Of a stretch of 64,000 nucleotides of DNA, positions 25,338-33,806 are shown piece after piece (positions within the stretch are counted from its first letter, which is position 1; every line of letters starts with the position of its first letter). The position numbers and the translations under genes were made by a program. The notes below the pieces were generated by a model. It worked only from the letters and a program-made list of their open reading frames with translations. It was not told the DNA's origin and searched no databases. The stretch spans positions 62,001 to 126,000 of the forward strand of contig CAJTMV010000001.1 of the NCBI GenBank assembly GCA_910577225.1. Direction: 5' to 3'. This DNA comes from an uncultured Eubacterium sp. GTDB lineage: Bacteria > Bacillota > Clostridia > Lachnospirales > Lachnospiraceae.

Positions 25338-26729
25338 TTACAGCTCGCAGTTATTTACCGTTCTTGGGAACGGAACAACGTCACGAATATTGGACATGCC
25401 TGTCAGATACATCACGCAGCGTTCAAATCCAAGACCAAATCCTGCATGTCTTGCCGTACCGTATTTCCGCAGGTCCAGATAAAACTCATAATCTTCTTCC
25501 CGCAGTCCCATCTCCTCAATTCTTGCCAGCAGCTTGTCATAATCGTCCTCACGCTGGCTGCCGCCGATAATTTCTCCGATGCCCGGCACAAGACAGTCTA
25601 CTGCGGCAACCGTCTTTTCATCCTCATTCAGTTTCATATAAAACGCCTTGATTTCCTTCGGATAATCGTAAACGAATACCGGACGTTTAAATACCTGTTC
25701 GGTCAGATAACGCTCGTGTTCGGTCTGTAAATCTGCGCCCCAGGACACTTTGTAGTCAAATTTATGATTATTTTTCTCCAGCAGCTTTACTGCCTCCGTA
25801 TACGATACTCTGGCAAAATCCGAATTTCTCACATGTTCCAGACGTTCGATCAGTCCCTTGTCCACAAACTGATTGAAAAACGCCATTTCTTCCGGCGCAT
25901 GTTCCAGCACATAACTGATAATATATTTCAGCATACTTTCCGCAAGCATCATATCGTCATCCAGATCTGCAAATGCAATTTCCGGCTCGATCATCCAAAA
26001 CTCTGCCGCATGTCTTGTCGTATTGGAATTTTCCGCACGGAAAGTCGGCCCAAACGTATAAATATTTTTAAACGCCATCGCGTAAGTCTCTCCGTTGAGC
26101 TGTCCGCTGACGGTAAGATTCGTCGGTTTTCCAAAAAAGTCCTGCGTATAATCGATGCTTCCGTCTTCGTTCACAGGCAGACTGTTTAAATCCAGCGATG
26201 TCACCTGAAACATCTCTCCGGCGCCTTCGCAGTCACTGCCTGTAATAATTGGCGTATGCACATATACAAAATCCCGCTCCTGGAAAAATTTGTGAATGGC
26301 ATAAGCTGTCAGCGAACGTACGCGGAACACTGCTTCAAACGTATTTGTTCTCGGCCTTAAATGCGAAATCGTTCTCAGATATTCAAACGTATGTCTTTTT
26401 TTCTGCAGCGGATAATCCGGCGACGAAGCTCCTTCGATCTCAATCTTCTTTGCCTGAATCTCAAACGGCTGCTTCGCATCCGGAGTCGACACAAATGTCC
26501 CGGTAATCACCAGCGCAGCCCCTACGTTGATTTTTCCGATTTCTTCAAAGTTCGCAAGACCATCTCCATACACAACCTGAACCGGTTCAAAAAACGTACC
26601 GTCGTTCACTATGATAAATCCAAATGCTTTCGACTTGCGGTTACTGCGCACCCACCCGCCGATCGTGACTTCCTTATCTACAAATTTCTGCTGTTCGCGA
26701 AAGAGTTCTCTAATATTTGTCAGTTCCAT
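25338..26729 (-). CDS. asnS: Asparaginyl-tRNA synthetase
   Basis: This class IIb synthetase of 463 residues has an N-terminal OB fold (VTIGGWVRSNR) and the class II motifs, with HLRPRTNTF, FRAENSNTTRHAAEFWMIE and the C-terminal GLGFERCVMYLTG (motif 3). The family distinguishing features against AspRS are consistent with AsnRS. No T-box leader is seen in the 108-bp gap upstream. It may be cotranscribed with the trigger-factor-like gene upstream and the TPR gene downstream. Confidence 0.93.
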   Translation of the reverse strand: MELTNIRELFREQQKFVDKEVTIGGWVRSNRKSKAFGFIIVNDGTFFEPVQVVYGDGLANFEEIGKINVGAALVITGTFVSTPDAKQPFEIQAKKIEIEGASSPDYPLQKKRHTFEYLRTISHLRPRTNTFEAVFRVRSLTAYAIHKFFQERDFVYVHTPIITGSDCEGAGEMFQVTSLDLNSLPVNEDGSIDYTQDFFGKPTNLTVSGQLNGETYAMAFKNIYTFGPTFRAENSNTTRHAAEFWMIEPEIAFADLDDDMMLAESMLKYIISYVLEHAPEEMAFFNQFVDKGLIERLEHVRNSDFARVSYTEAVKLLEKNNHKFDYKVSWGADLQTEHERYLTEQVFKRPVFVYDYPKEIKAFYMKLNEDEKTVAAVDCLVPGIGEIIGGSQREDDYDKLLARIEEMGLREEDYEFYLDLRKYGTARHAGFGLGFERCVMYLTGMSNIRDVVPFPRTVNNCEL

Positions 26730-26767
26730 AGTTCCTGTTCCTTTCTTCTATTTATTGTTTAATTAAA

Positions 26768-26800
26768 ATCCAATCGTAATCCAATTGTAATTCAATCGCA
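26768..26800. repeat. Three tandem 11-bp repeats before asnS
   Basis: ATCCAATCGTA, ATCCAATTGTA and ATTCAATCGCA follow each other without a gap. An 11-bp period places all copies on one face of the helix, as in some regulator sites, but no such regulator is known here. Confidence 0.5.
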
Positions 26801-26837
26801 ACAATTCCATCCCGATTTTTCACACATGTTTCATTGG

Positions 26838-28022
26838 TTATTTTTCTTCAGACTCGTCCGGCACGACGCCATACTGAATATCGGCATTCTCAACAACCAT
26901 ATCCAGCGCCTGATTACATACGAATATTTTCCGTTCATATGCTTCTCCTGCCGCTGCGTCGGAACCGCCAGACTTATAAAATTCTTCTGCAGATTTGTAT
27001 GCGTTCACATCCATCTGCTGCTGTACATAATCCTGAAACGCTTCTTCTTCCAGCTTTATTCCTTCTTTTTTCGCAATCGCTTCCAGAATCAGCTCTGTCG
27101 TTAAATTCGTCTGTACTTCTTTCGTAATATCCGTCTGAAACGCTTCTTCTGTCATCCCGTTATAATTTTTTTCCAAAAAATCTGCCAGTGTCGTACCGTC
27201 GCTGCAGTTACGATTTTTAAACTGTTCGATCGCTTCTTCCACGCGCGTATTCAGCATCTCGTCCGGTATGGTTACCTCACAGATTTCCTGCAGACAGTCG
27301 ATCACTTCTTTTCTTGTATCTGTTTCCTTGCTGGAACTATTTGTCGTTTCCAGATACTCTTTTACTTTTTTCTTATATTCTTCTACGGATTCATAATTAT
27401 AATTCTGCTTTACAAATTCATCGTTCAGCTCAAATTTTGCATCCGGATCTTCTTCCATGATCTTATTAATTTTTACCGTAAAAACAACATCTGCGCCTGC
27501 CAGCTCTTCGCTCTGATAATTTTCCGGAAATGTCAGATTCAGATCTACCGTCTGTCCGACCTTTTTTCCAATCAGCCCGTCTTCAAATCCGTCGATAAAG
27601 GCGTGGGAACCTATCGTCAGATTATATCCCTGCGCCGTACCGCCATTAAAAGCGACGCCGTCTTTTTTCCCTTCATAGTCGATATTTACCGTATCGCCTG
27701 ATTCTACCTTTTTCTTATTTGTTTCCTTATAAGCCGGCTGCGCATTGTACTGTGCCATACTGAGCGCATAATCGTCGATCTGTTCCTGCGTTACCTTATA
27801 ATCGTTTGGCAGCGTCACGCTGAGCTTTTTATAATCTCCCAGCGTCACATACTGATCTGTGTCATAAGAAGACGGATCCGCCCCTTCTGACTGCTCTGTC
27901 TTGTTATCTGCGCTGCCCCCATCTGTCTGTGTATGACTGTCTTTTTGATTTTCTTTTCCACATGCGCCTGCCGATACCGCTATCGCTGCCGCAAGTAAAA
28001 TCATGGTCAGTTTCTTTTTCAT
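26838..28022 (-). CDS. Trigger-factor-like FKBP peptidyl-prolyl isomerase lipoprotein
   Basis: The ATG at 28022 (AGGAAG upstream) gives a 394-residue protein with a signal peptide and the lipobox AGAC. The frame is open 24 codons further but without a ribosome binding site. After an acidic linker comes an FKBP-type domain (VNIDYEGKKDG, FIDGFEDGLIGKKVGQ) and then a helical region like the C-terminal domain of trigger factor (VTIPDEMLNTRVEEAI, FQDYVQQQMD). Cytoplasmic trigger factor begins with a ribosome-binding domain, which is absent here. It is therefore an exported foldase, probably for surface proteins. Confidence 0.82.
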   Translation of the reverse strand: MKKKLTMILLAAAIAVSAGACGKENQKDSHTQTDGGSADNKTEQSEGADPSSYDTDQYVTLGDYKKLSVTLPNDYKVTQEQIDDYALSMAQYNAQPAYKETNKKKVESGDTVNIDYEGKKDGVAFNGGTAQGYNLTIGSHAFIDGFEDGLIGKKVGQTVDLNLTFPENYQSEELAGADVVFTVKINKIMEEDPDAKFELNDEFVKQNYNYESVEEYKKKVKEYLETTNSSSKETDTRKEVIDCLQEICEVTIPDEMLNTRVEEAIEQFKNRNCSDGTTLADFLEKNYNGMTEEAFQTDITKEVQTNLTTELILEAIAKKEGIKLEEEAFQDYVQQQMDVNAYKSAEEFYKSGGSDAAAGEAYERKIFVCNQALDMVVENADIQYGVVPDESEEK

Positions 28023-28118
28023 CGCACTTCCTATCCCTTCTATTTTAAATAATATAAATATAATATAAAACCTATACATTTTACAATAACACATAATTGT
28101 GAAAATTTAAAGTTTTTA

Positions 28119-28147
28119 TTGCTTTATCTTTGAAATAATGCTATAAT
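28119..28147 (+). promoter_or_regulatory. Promoter of the 168-residue membrane protein gene
   Basis: TTGCTT (28119-28124) and TATAAT (28142-28147) are separated by 17 bp, 40 bp before the start codon. Confidence 0.7.
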
Positions 28148-28186
28148 TGCAAACAGTATGAAAATGAACCGGAGGAGGAACACAAC

Positions 28187-28693
28187 GTGAAAACCTGGCA
28201 GATTGTTTTACTTGTCATTATTGCCATTTTGTTAATCGCATTGATTGCTCTTTATTTTCTGGGGAAACGGCTTCAGAAGAAAAAAGAAGAATCAGACCGG
28301 CAGATGGAAGCTGCTTCTCAGACAATACCCATGCTGATTATTGATAAAAAGAAAATGAAACTGAAAGATGCCGGACTTCCCGCAATTGTATACGAACAGA
28401 CGCCCAAACTTCTCCGTCGTCAGAAAGTGCCGATTGTCAAAGCCAAGGTCGGGCCAAGAATACAGACGTTTATGTGCGACGCTGCCGTATTTGACGAGAT
28501 TCCGTTAAAAAAAGAAGTGCGCGTCACCGCCAGCGGCTTATATATTACCGGCGTTAAGGGGCTTCGTAAGCCATTGGAAAAATCCGAAAAGCCTAAGAAA
28601 AAGAAATTTCTGCAAAGAATTCAGGAAAAAGCCAAAAATCTTCAGGCGCAGCAGGAAAGCGGCAAAGCGGCTTCTGGCAAAAAGAAAAAATAA
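28187..28693 (+). CDS. Single-pass membrane protein of unknown function
   Basis: The protein has 168 residues: one N-terminal membrane helix (about 5-26), a short coiled-coil-like basic stretch, then a soluble region with IPMLIIDKKKMKLKDAGLP and GPRIQTFMCDAAVFD, and a Lys-rich tail (KKKKF, GKKKK). I do not recognise a named family; the topology suggests a cytoplasmic domain tethered to the membrane. GGAGGAGG precedes the ATG. A sigma-A promoter precedes it and a terminator lies about 100 bp after. Confidence 0.75.
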   Translation: MKTWQIVLLVIIAILLIALIALYFLGKRLQKKKEESDRQMEAASQTIPMLIIDKKKMKLKDAGLPAIVYEQTPKLLRRQKVPIVKAKVGPRIQTFMCDAAVFDEIPLKKEVRVTASGLYITGVKGLRKPLEKSEKPKKKKFLQRIQEKAKNLQAQQESGKAASGKKKK

Positions 28694-28790
28694 AACGAAA
28701 AAAACAGCGTTTACAATAATATATAAAAGAAATAAAATTAAAAATAAAAGTTTTCCTACATACTGAATTTCAGTCAGACAGGAGAATCAA

Positions 28791-28841
28791 AAATACTGAA
28801 AGCCTTGTGATATAAATTTCAAAGGTTTTCAGTATTTTTTT
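28791..28841 (+). terminator. Terminator after the 168-residue membrane protein gene
   Basis: The arms AAATACTGAAAGCCTT (28791-28806) and AAGGTTTTCAGTATTT (28822-28837) pair at 15 of 16 positions plus a G-T pair, followed by TTTT. The A-rich 5' flank allows some activity on the minus strand too. Confidence 0.75.
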
Positions 28842-28979
28842 ATTCCGGTTCACTTTTGAGCCAGGAACGCTTCCATTATGAGCATGATAAAACATAACAG
28901 CCTCCTTTATGTTATAATTCTGCCTTTGCAGGTGATGTTCCTGCGGCATAGAAATCCTGCCTTTCATCCTGTTTCTTTC

Positions 28980-29023
28980 CTGTTAAGAAACCGTTAAAAT
29001 GCCGCTAAGTCCCCGCTAAGACT
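28980..29023 (+). promoter_or_regulatory. Four tandem 11-bp repeats, probable OmpR-family operator
   Basis: The repeats are CTGTTAAGAAA, CCGTTAAAATG, CCGCTAAGTCC and CCGCTAAGACT, head to tail with a strict 11-bp period. OmpR/PhoB-type regulators bind such direct repeats upstream of or over the -35 region. A TATGAT at 29059-29064 is a candidate -10, with no good -35, as expected for an activated promoter. The KdpE-like regulator encoded 1.6 kb downstream is the obvious candidate to bind here. Confidence 0.65.
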
Positions 29024-29130
29024 CCCCCTTTTCTATTTCCTTTTCCCTCTTTTTCAGTTATGATACACGCACAGCGTTATCTGACTGCCGTCAGATTCCA
29101 ACGCGCATTTTATAAAAAGGAGGCCATCGT

Positions 29131-29214
29131 ATGGATACCGTAATCGTTGTGCTAAGCGTTCTCATTGTCGTCAGCGTCTGTATCTGGAATTTTCATGATA
29201 CATATGGTAAATAA
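29131..29214 (+). CDS. 27-residue membrane mini-protein
   Basis: An AAAGGAGG lies eight bases before the ATG. The product is one hydrophobic helix (VIVVLSVLIVVSVCIW) with a short hydrophilic tail NFHDTYGK. It follows the four-repeat operator and lies 33 bp ahead of a second mini-gene. The size and position near a KdpDE system recall KdpF, but there is no kdpABC and no clear sequence match, so no function is assigned. Confidence 0.6.
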   Translation: MDTVIVVLSVLIVVSVCIWNFHDTYGK

Positions 29215-29247
29215 TACGCCATTGGCGGATAGAATTGAGGTGAATCT

Positions 29248-29391
29248 ATGAACCTATTAAGTATCGCCGCACTGTTCATCGGCGGCGCTTTCTCTGTGAT
29301 TGTTCTTCTTTATTTATTTGTCGGACTGATCGCCGTACTGTTGTGGAAGGTATATCGAAAGTTCCATCTGGGCTGTTCATTCTGGGATTAA
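29248..29391 (+). CDS. 47-residue membrane mini-protein
   Basis: GAGGTGA lies six bases before the ATG. The first 33 residues are hydrophobic (IAALFIGGAFSVIVLLYLF), followed by a basic and Cys-containing tail (WKVYRKFHLGCSFWD). It is probably a single membrane segment with the tail in the cytoplasm. It lies between the 27-residue gene and the histidine kinase gene and may form a unit with them. Confidence 0.6.
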   Translation: MNLLSIAALFIGGAFSVIVLLYLFVGLIAVLLWKVYRKFHLGCSFWD

Positions 29392-29432
29392 CCTCCCCGA
29401 ATGAACAGGCGTAAGATTTCCTGAAAACAAAA

Positions 29433-29451
29433 TCTTAACAAATTCTTAGCA
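29433..29451 (-). promoter_or_regulatory. Second TGYTAAGA operator, inverted, before the kinase gene
   Basis: On the minus strand TGCTAAGA and TGTTAAGA start 11 bp apart. This is the same motif as in the four-repeat array at 28980, in the opposite orientation, 90 bp ahead of the kinase start. It suggests autoregulation of the two-component genes. Confidence 0.55.
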
Positions 29452-29540
29452 CATTTTTCACTTGCAGTTTCTCCTCCGATATATTATGGTAAGAGAATAT
29501 CATTCCCATTCGGAATCAGACGGAACAGGAGAACTGCAAG

Positions 29541-30611
29541 ATGAAACGACTGCTGTCTTTACGAAAAGAACACCCTGCCATACTCACCATACTTCTGATG
29601 TCGGCTGCGACATTATGTTCTTTCCTGTTTTTCTTTTGCGTGCCTTCCGGTTCTGCAAATATCGCCCTGTTTTATGTATTTGCTCTGGTAATCATTGCCC
29701 GTGATACAAAAGGTTACCGCTTTGGCGTTATTGCGGCTCTTTTTTGTGTCGTATTTATCAACTATTTTTTCACATACCCGCATTTTAAGCTGAACTTTAC
29801 GCTTTCCGGCTATCCGGTTACCTTCCTTGTCATGCTCGCAATCGCTCTGATCATCAGTACGCTCACCTCCCATATGAAGCGTCAGGCAGAAGCGCTTGCC
29901 GAAGCGGAAAAGGAAAAAATGCGCGCCAATCTGCTGCGTGCCGTTTCCCACGACCTGCGCACCCCGCTGACCAGTATTATCGGTTCTGTCGCCGCATTGC
30001 GTGAAAGCACAGTCACACAGCAAAATACAGATATCTATGAAACATTAAACCATATTTATGACGATGCCGGATGGCTGCTGAACATGGTAGAAAATCTGCT
30101 CTCCGTCACCCGCATCCAGGGCGCGGACGCGCATGTAAAAAAGTCGATGGAAGTCGTGGAAGAAGTCGTCTCCGAATCCGTGGCCCGTCTGAAAAAACGA
30201 CTGCCGCAGGCGCAGATAGAAGTACAGCTGCCAGATGATTTTATCATGATTCCTATGGATGCCGTTTTAATCGAGCAGGTCATTATGAATCTGCTGGAAA
30301 ATGCCGTTGTTCATTCCCAAAGCAGCCTTCCGATCCGCCTTTGCGTCTCTCTGGAACCGGAACGGGTCGTCTTTGAAATCATCGATTTTGGGATTGGTAT
30401 CCCGGAAGATCTCGTGCATACGATATTTGACGGTATCCCTTCCAACGAATCCCGATCTGCCGACAGCCGCAAAGGAATGGGTATCGGACTTGGTATCTGC
30501 AAGACAATTATCCTTGCGCATAACGGCGACATTTCTGCGAAAAACCATGCGCAGGGCGCCGTCTTTACGTTCACTCTGCCCGTCGAACAGACAAGAAAGG
30601 ACACCTTATGA
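29541..30611 (+). CDS. KdpD-like sensor histidine kinase lacking the KdpD/Usp N-terminus
   Basis: The protein has 356 residues. Four hydrophobic helices (about 13-108, DUF4118 type) precede a HisKA domain with the phosphorylated His137 in RAVSHDLRTPLTS and a HATPase domain (NLLENAVVHS, IDFGIGIPED, GMGIGLGICK). Full KdpD has about 900 residues with a KdpD and a Usp domain in front; both are absent. The signal sensed may differ from potassium or c-di-AMP. The stop overlaps the regulator start by 4 bp. AGGAGAACTGCAAG precedes the ATG. Confidence 0.85.
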   Translation: MKRLLSLRKEHPAILTILLMSAATLCSFLFFFCVPSGSANIALFYVFALVIIARDTKGYRFGVIAALFCVVFINYFFTYPHFKLNFTLSGYPVTFLVMLAIALIISTLTSHMKRQAEALAEAEKEKMRANLLRAVSHDLRTPLTSIIGSVAALRESTVTQQNTDIYETLNHIYDDAGWLLNMVENLLSVTRIQGADAHVKKSMEVVEEVVSESVARLKKRLPQAQIEVQLPDDFIMIPMDAVLIEQVIMNLLENAVVHSQSSLPIRLCVSLEPERVVFEIIDFGIGIPEDLVHTIFDGIPSNESRSADSRKGMGIGLGICKTIILAHNGDISAKNHAQGAVFTFTLPVEQTRKDTL

Positions 30612-31330
30612 ACAACCAGTTTACCGTACTGATCATTGAAGACGAACAAAATATCAGCAATTTCATGAATAAAATTCTGACCGCACACGGATATCATGTA
30701 ATCAGCAGCTACTGCGGCAGAGACGGTCTGTCCGTCATCTCTTCCCGCTGTCCGGACGTTATTCTGCTCGATCTGGGTCTGCCGGATATGGACGGTATGG
30801 ATATTATCCGGCAGGTCAGATCCTGGTCCAACAGTCCGATCATCGTCATCTCTGCGCGTACTCTGGAGCAGGAAAAAGTCGCTGCCCTGGACAATGGTGC
30901 GGACGACTATATTACCAAGCCGTTCGGCGCCTCCGAACTGCTTGCCCGTATCCGCACCTCCTTGCGCCACAGCAACAAGCTCAATCCCGACGGCGCTTTA
31001 TACCACCGGCCCTATCAGGCGCTGGATCTTTTGATCGATTTTGAAAAGCATCTTGTTCTGCTCTGCGGCGAACCGCTGCACCTGACTCCGATCGAATACC
31101 GCATCGTTACTTATCTGGCTCAAAATTCCGGTAAAGTGCTGACTTACAGTGCAATTATGCACAATGTCTGGGGCCCGTTTATCGATGACGACAACAAAAT
31201 CCTGCGGGTCAATATGGCAAATATCCGCCGCAAGCTGGAAAAAAATCCGGGAGAACCCGCATATATTTTCACTGAAATCGGCGTCGGTTACCGTATGATC
31301 GAAGACGGCGCCATCCGGACTACAGACTAA
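30608..31330 (+). CDS. KdpE-like OmpR-family response regulator
   Basis: The protein has 240 residues: a receiver domain with the acidic pair ED at 11-12, the phosphoacceptor Asp55 (ILLDLGLPD) and the Lys in ITKPFGASE, then a winged helix (LTPIEYRIVTYLA ... VNMANIRRKLE). It pairs with the upstream kinase through an ATGA overlap. The 11-bp repeats at 28980-29023 and 29433-29451 are its likely sites. Its last 11 bp overlap the convergent DUF1934 gene. Confidence 0.88.
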   Translation: MNNQFTVLIIEDEQNISNFMNKILTAHGYHVISSYCGRDGLSVISSRCPDVILLDLGLPDMDGMDIIRQVRSWSNSPIIVISARTLEQEKVAALDNGADDYITKPFGASELLARIRTSLRHSNKLNPDGALYHRPYQALDLLIDFEKHLVLLCGEPLHLTPIEYRIVTYLAQNSGKVLTYSAIMHNVWGPFIDDDNKILRVNMANIRRKLEKNPGEPAYIFTEIGVGYRMIEDGAIRTTD

Positions 31331-31775
31331 AACCGCTCTGTTCTTTGGACTGCACGGACAAATGTATCGTGCAGTCCGCAAGATGCTCGTAATTAATATC
31401 CAGCGCATATTCAATATGGGCCTGAATCTCCCTGTCCGATTCTTCAATTGAAATGCTGTGCGCGTCGATTCCCATCATCAGACTGCCAAACGGGGTCGTA
31501 TAGCAGGTCATGTTCTTTTTATCTTTTTCAAATACCATATGTACGTTAGAACTGCCGCGTTTGGTAATCTCCAGTGAATCATCTTTCAATTTTAATACAT
31601 TTTTCGTAACGCCGTCAAAGCCTTCCATGACTTCCTCATACATAATATAATGCTTGCCGTTCTTAAAATAATATTCGCCCGGAGCTATAATCTCAACTGG
31701 TTCGGGTTCGTCCGGATCTCCGTTATCTGCGGTAAACTGCATGCCGCTGATTTTTAAAAGTATGTCCTTTGTCAT
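31320..31775 (-). CDS. DUF1934 (YwiB-like) beta-barrel protein
   Basis: The protein has 151 residues from the ATG at 31775 (AAGGAG seven bases upstream); the frame is open to 31823 without a ribosome binding site. It matches DUF1934: KDILLKISGMQ at the start, YYFKNGKHYIMYEE, and a repetitive beta pattern to LDINYEHLADCTIHLSV. YwiB structures are calycin-like small barrels; the ligand is unknown. It converges on and overlaps the response-regulator gene by 11 bp. Confidence 0.8.
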   Translation of the reverse strand: MTKDILLKISGMQFTADNGDPDEPEPVEIIAPGEYYFKNGKHYIMYEEVMEGFDGVTKNVLKLKDDSLEITKRGSSNVHMVFEKDKKNMTCYTTPFGSLMMGIDAHSISIEESDREIQAHIEYALDINYEHLADCTIHLSVQSKEQSGFSL

Positions 31776-32073
31776 AACCTTGCTCCTTTTTTCAGATTCT
31801 TTCAAACGATTGGATTCTGTCATTGTTCAGACTGCTATACACATTGCGGGATATCGATCTGCACCCCATGCATGCTTATTATAACAGAATGGCTTTTATT
31901 TTCAAGGCCTGTGCAAAAACACATACGTAGCGATTGTCGCGTCAGAGAGACAGCGCCTTATAGCTCTTGCCGTGCGAAACCACGTTCACTTCTGTATTCA
32001 GTATCTTTTGGTCACGCCTTGTGTCACTGACGGCGCAAGAGCTCTCGGTCTGCTCAAAATACATCAAAAATAT
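31776..32073. other. Intergenic gap without a recognised gene
   Basis: An imperfect inverted repeat (AGCTCTTGCCGTG near 31961 and GGCGCAAGAGCTCT near 32034) is the only structure noted; it may help end the YczE-type gene transcript. No ORF is supported. Confidence 0.3.
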
Positions 32074-32736
32074 TCAATGTCCTTTATACGGCGCAAGTAG
32101 TCTGTCACTCCAATGTATCCGGAAAAACTGTATAAACGGCCCTGTACAGAACGCCAGCATTACTGTCCCAATTCCGATGATTTTCCACTGAATGCCTGTC
32201 TTCATACCAGTAAAACAGCCAATGCTGGCACAGATAATATCCAGTATGATCCGCGCAAACCGGAACGGTATCCTTTGCTTTGTAAGCATTTCCACAATAT
32301 ACCCAGCTGCATCATAAGGCGCCATTCCCATATCTGCCGAGATATAGAGTGCGTCTCCAATACAGATTAAAAGTGCTGCAAAAATCAGCAGAGCGATCCG
32401 AGAAGGCCATATGGCGAACGTAATCTGCAATTTTGCCAGAATCCACATGATAAAATCTGCCGTGTACCCTACAAAGACCATATTAAAGATTGTTCCAAAA
32501 CCGATAAACTGCCTTTTGAACGCAAAGACAAGAACGAGAATCAATGCATTCACGCCCAGCTGCAGCGTTCCAAACTGTATGCTGAGCATCGAGCTGATTC
32601 CCGTGTTCATCGCAGTAAATGGGTCGGCTCCCATCTCCGCGATCTTAAAAAAACCAACTGCGATTCCCACCATAAAAATACCTATAACAACTGCCAGTCC
32701 TCTCACCAGATAAGATTTTACATCCTTTTGTTTCAT
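32074..32736 (-). CDS. YczE/YitT-type integral membrane protein
   Basis: The protein has 220 residues and five to six membrane helices. MGADPFTAMNTGISSM near residue 35 and ADMGMAPYDAAGYI near residue 130 are the paired motifs of the YczE/YitT-like family, which arose by internal duplication. Function is unknown; some members affect lipopeptide production in Bacillus. The gene lies divergent from the AraC regulator after 182 bp, which might link the two. Confidence 0.75.
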   Translation of the reverse strand: MKQKDVKSYLVRGLAVVIGIFMVGIAVGFFKIAEMGADPFTAMNTGISSMLSIQFGTLQLGVNALILVLVFAFKRQFIGFGTIFNMVFVGYTADFIMWILAKLQITFAIWPSRIALLIFAALLICIGDALYISADMGMAPYDAAGYIVEMLTKQRIPFRFARIILDIICASIGCFTGMKTGIQWKIIGIGTVMLAFCTGPFIQFFRIHWSDRLLAPYKGH

Positions 32737-32918
32737 GATAAACCTCCTCGTTCCTTTATGTCATATACATTTCCTGATTGAATTTCTCTCTGTGAAATGA
32801 TAAACTAAATTCATCGATAACCATCTGCAAACACAAACCAAAACTCCGGGATCTCCCTGCATCATCCAATGGGAAAGCTCCGGTAAGGACACACGGTATC
32901 ATAAAATGGAGGTTTCCC

Positions 32919-33806
32919 ATGGAAAATGCATTTTTTGTCGAATTCCCTACAATGGAGATTGAGGATCTCCATATCAACAACTTTGGCCACTCTGTCACAA
33001 AACCCTGCCACAAATTCGGACCAGCTGTTCGCAGTTTTTACCTCGTTCATTATATTCTCAACGGACAAGGCGAGTTCTTTGTTAACGGAAACTACTACAA
33101 GCTCTCAAAAGGCCAGGGGTTTCTCATAGAGCCTGACTATCAAACAGTATATATGTCAGACTCGACAAATCCGTGGACCTATGTGTGGGTAGGATTCTCT
33201 GGAAAAAAAGCAAAGGAAATGCTCAACGGCATTGGCATCTGCCAGGATTTTCCAATATTCTCCTGCGAGGAAGACCTACACCCTGAAAAATATGTAATAG
33301 ATATGCTGCAGCACAACAGTGCCAGCTCCGACGACCAGTACCGTCAAATGGCGATGCTCTACCTCTTTTTTTCCTGTCTTGCCAAAGCAAATACAGATAA
33401 GGAGCACCTCGCGCCGAATGAGAACCTATACGTCACACATGCTATCCGCTATATCCAGAACCACTACAGTGAATCCCTGCAGATTGAGGAGCTGGCCCGC
33501 TATGTCGGGCTGAACAGAAGCTATCTGAGCACCCTGTTCAAACAACACACCGGCCTGTCCCCAATAAAATACCTGCAGACATTCCGCCTTACCAAAGCTG
33601 CGCATCTACTCTCCATGACACAGCTCTCCATTGCCAGCATCGCCTTCTCCTGCGGATATCAGGAGCCAGAAGCCTTCTGCAAGGCATTCCGGCAGCTGTC
33701 AGGAATTTCTCCCAGTAAATACCGCGCGCAGGAGCAGGCCAAGACTGATGCCAACCGCAGAAAATCCAATCCCTTTCACGATAATGAATCAGCCTTCCCT
33801 ATATAG
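32919..33806 (+). CDS. AraC-family regulator, cupin sensor plus double HTH
   Basis: The protein has 295 residues. The N-terminal cupin (about 20-150) has GQGEFFVNGNYYKLSKGQGF, the C-terminal 100 residues hold the two helix-turn-helix units (IEELARYVGLNRSYLSTLF and IASIAFSCGYQEPEAFCKAF). Regulators of this type sense a sugar and activate its uptake and hydrolysis genes. The convergent alpha-galactosidase and transporter genes are the likely targets (inference). TGGAGG precedes the ATG. The stop overlaps the end of the galactosidase gene by 8 bp. Confidence 0.87.
   Translation: MENAFFVEFPTMEIEDLHINNFGHSVTKPCHKFGPAVRSFYLVHYILNGQGEFFVNGNYYKLSKGQGFLIEPDYQTVYMSDSTNPWTYVWVGFSGKKAKEMLNGIGICQDFPIFSCEEDLHPEKYVIDMLQHNSASSDDQYRQMAMLYLFFSCLAKANTDKEHLAPNENLYVTHAIRYIQNHYSESLQIEELARYVGLNRSYLSTLFKQHTGLSPIKYLQTFRLTKAAHLLSMTQLSIASIAFSCGYQEPEAFCKAFRQLSGISPSKYRAQEQAKTDANRRKSNPFHDNESAFPI

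Noticed and set aside
26730..26837. Gap before asnS inspected for a T-box leader
   Set aside because: Too short for a T-box, and no T-box sequence or antiterminator was seen; also none before ilvE or purC.
28770..28967. 65-residue frame on the minus strand upstream of the KdpDE region
   Set aside because: No ribosome binding site, overlaps the terminator at 28791, and no recognisable motif.
29131..29391. Mini-genes considered as kdpF
   Set aside because: No kdpABC genes are near and no clear match to KdpF; left as unnamed membrane mini-proteins.
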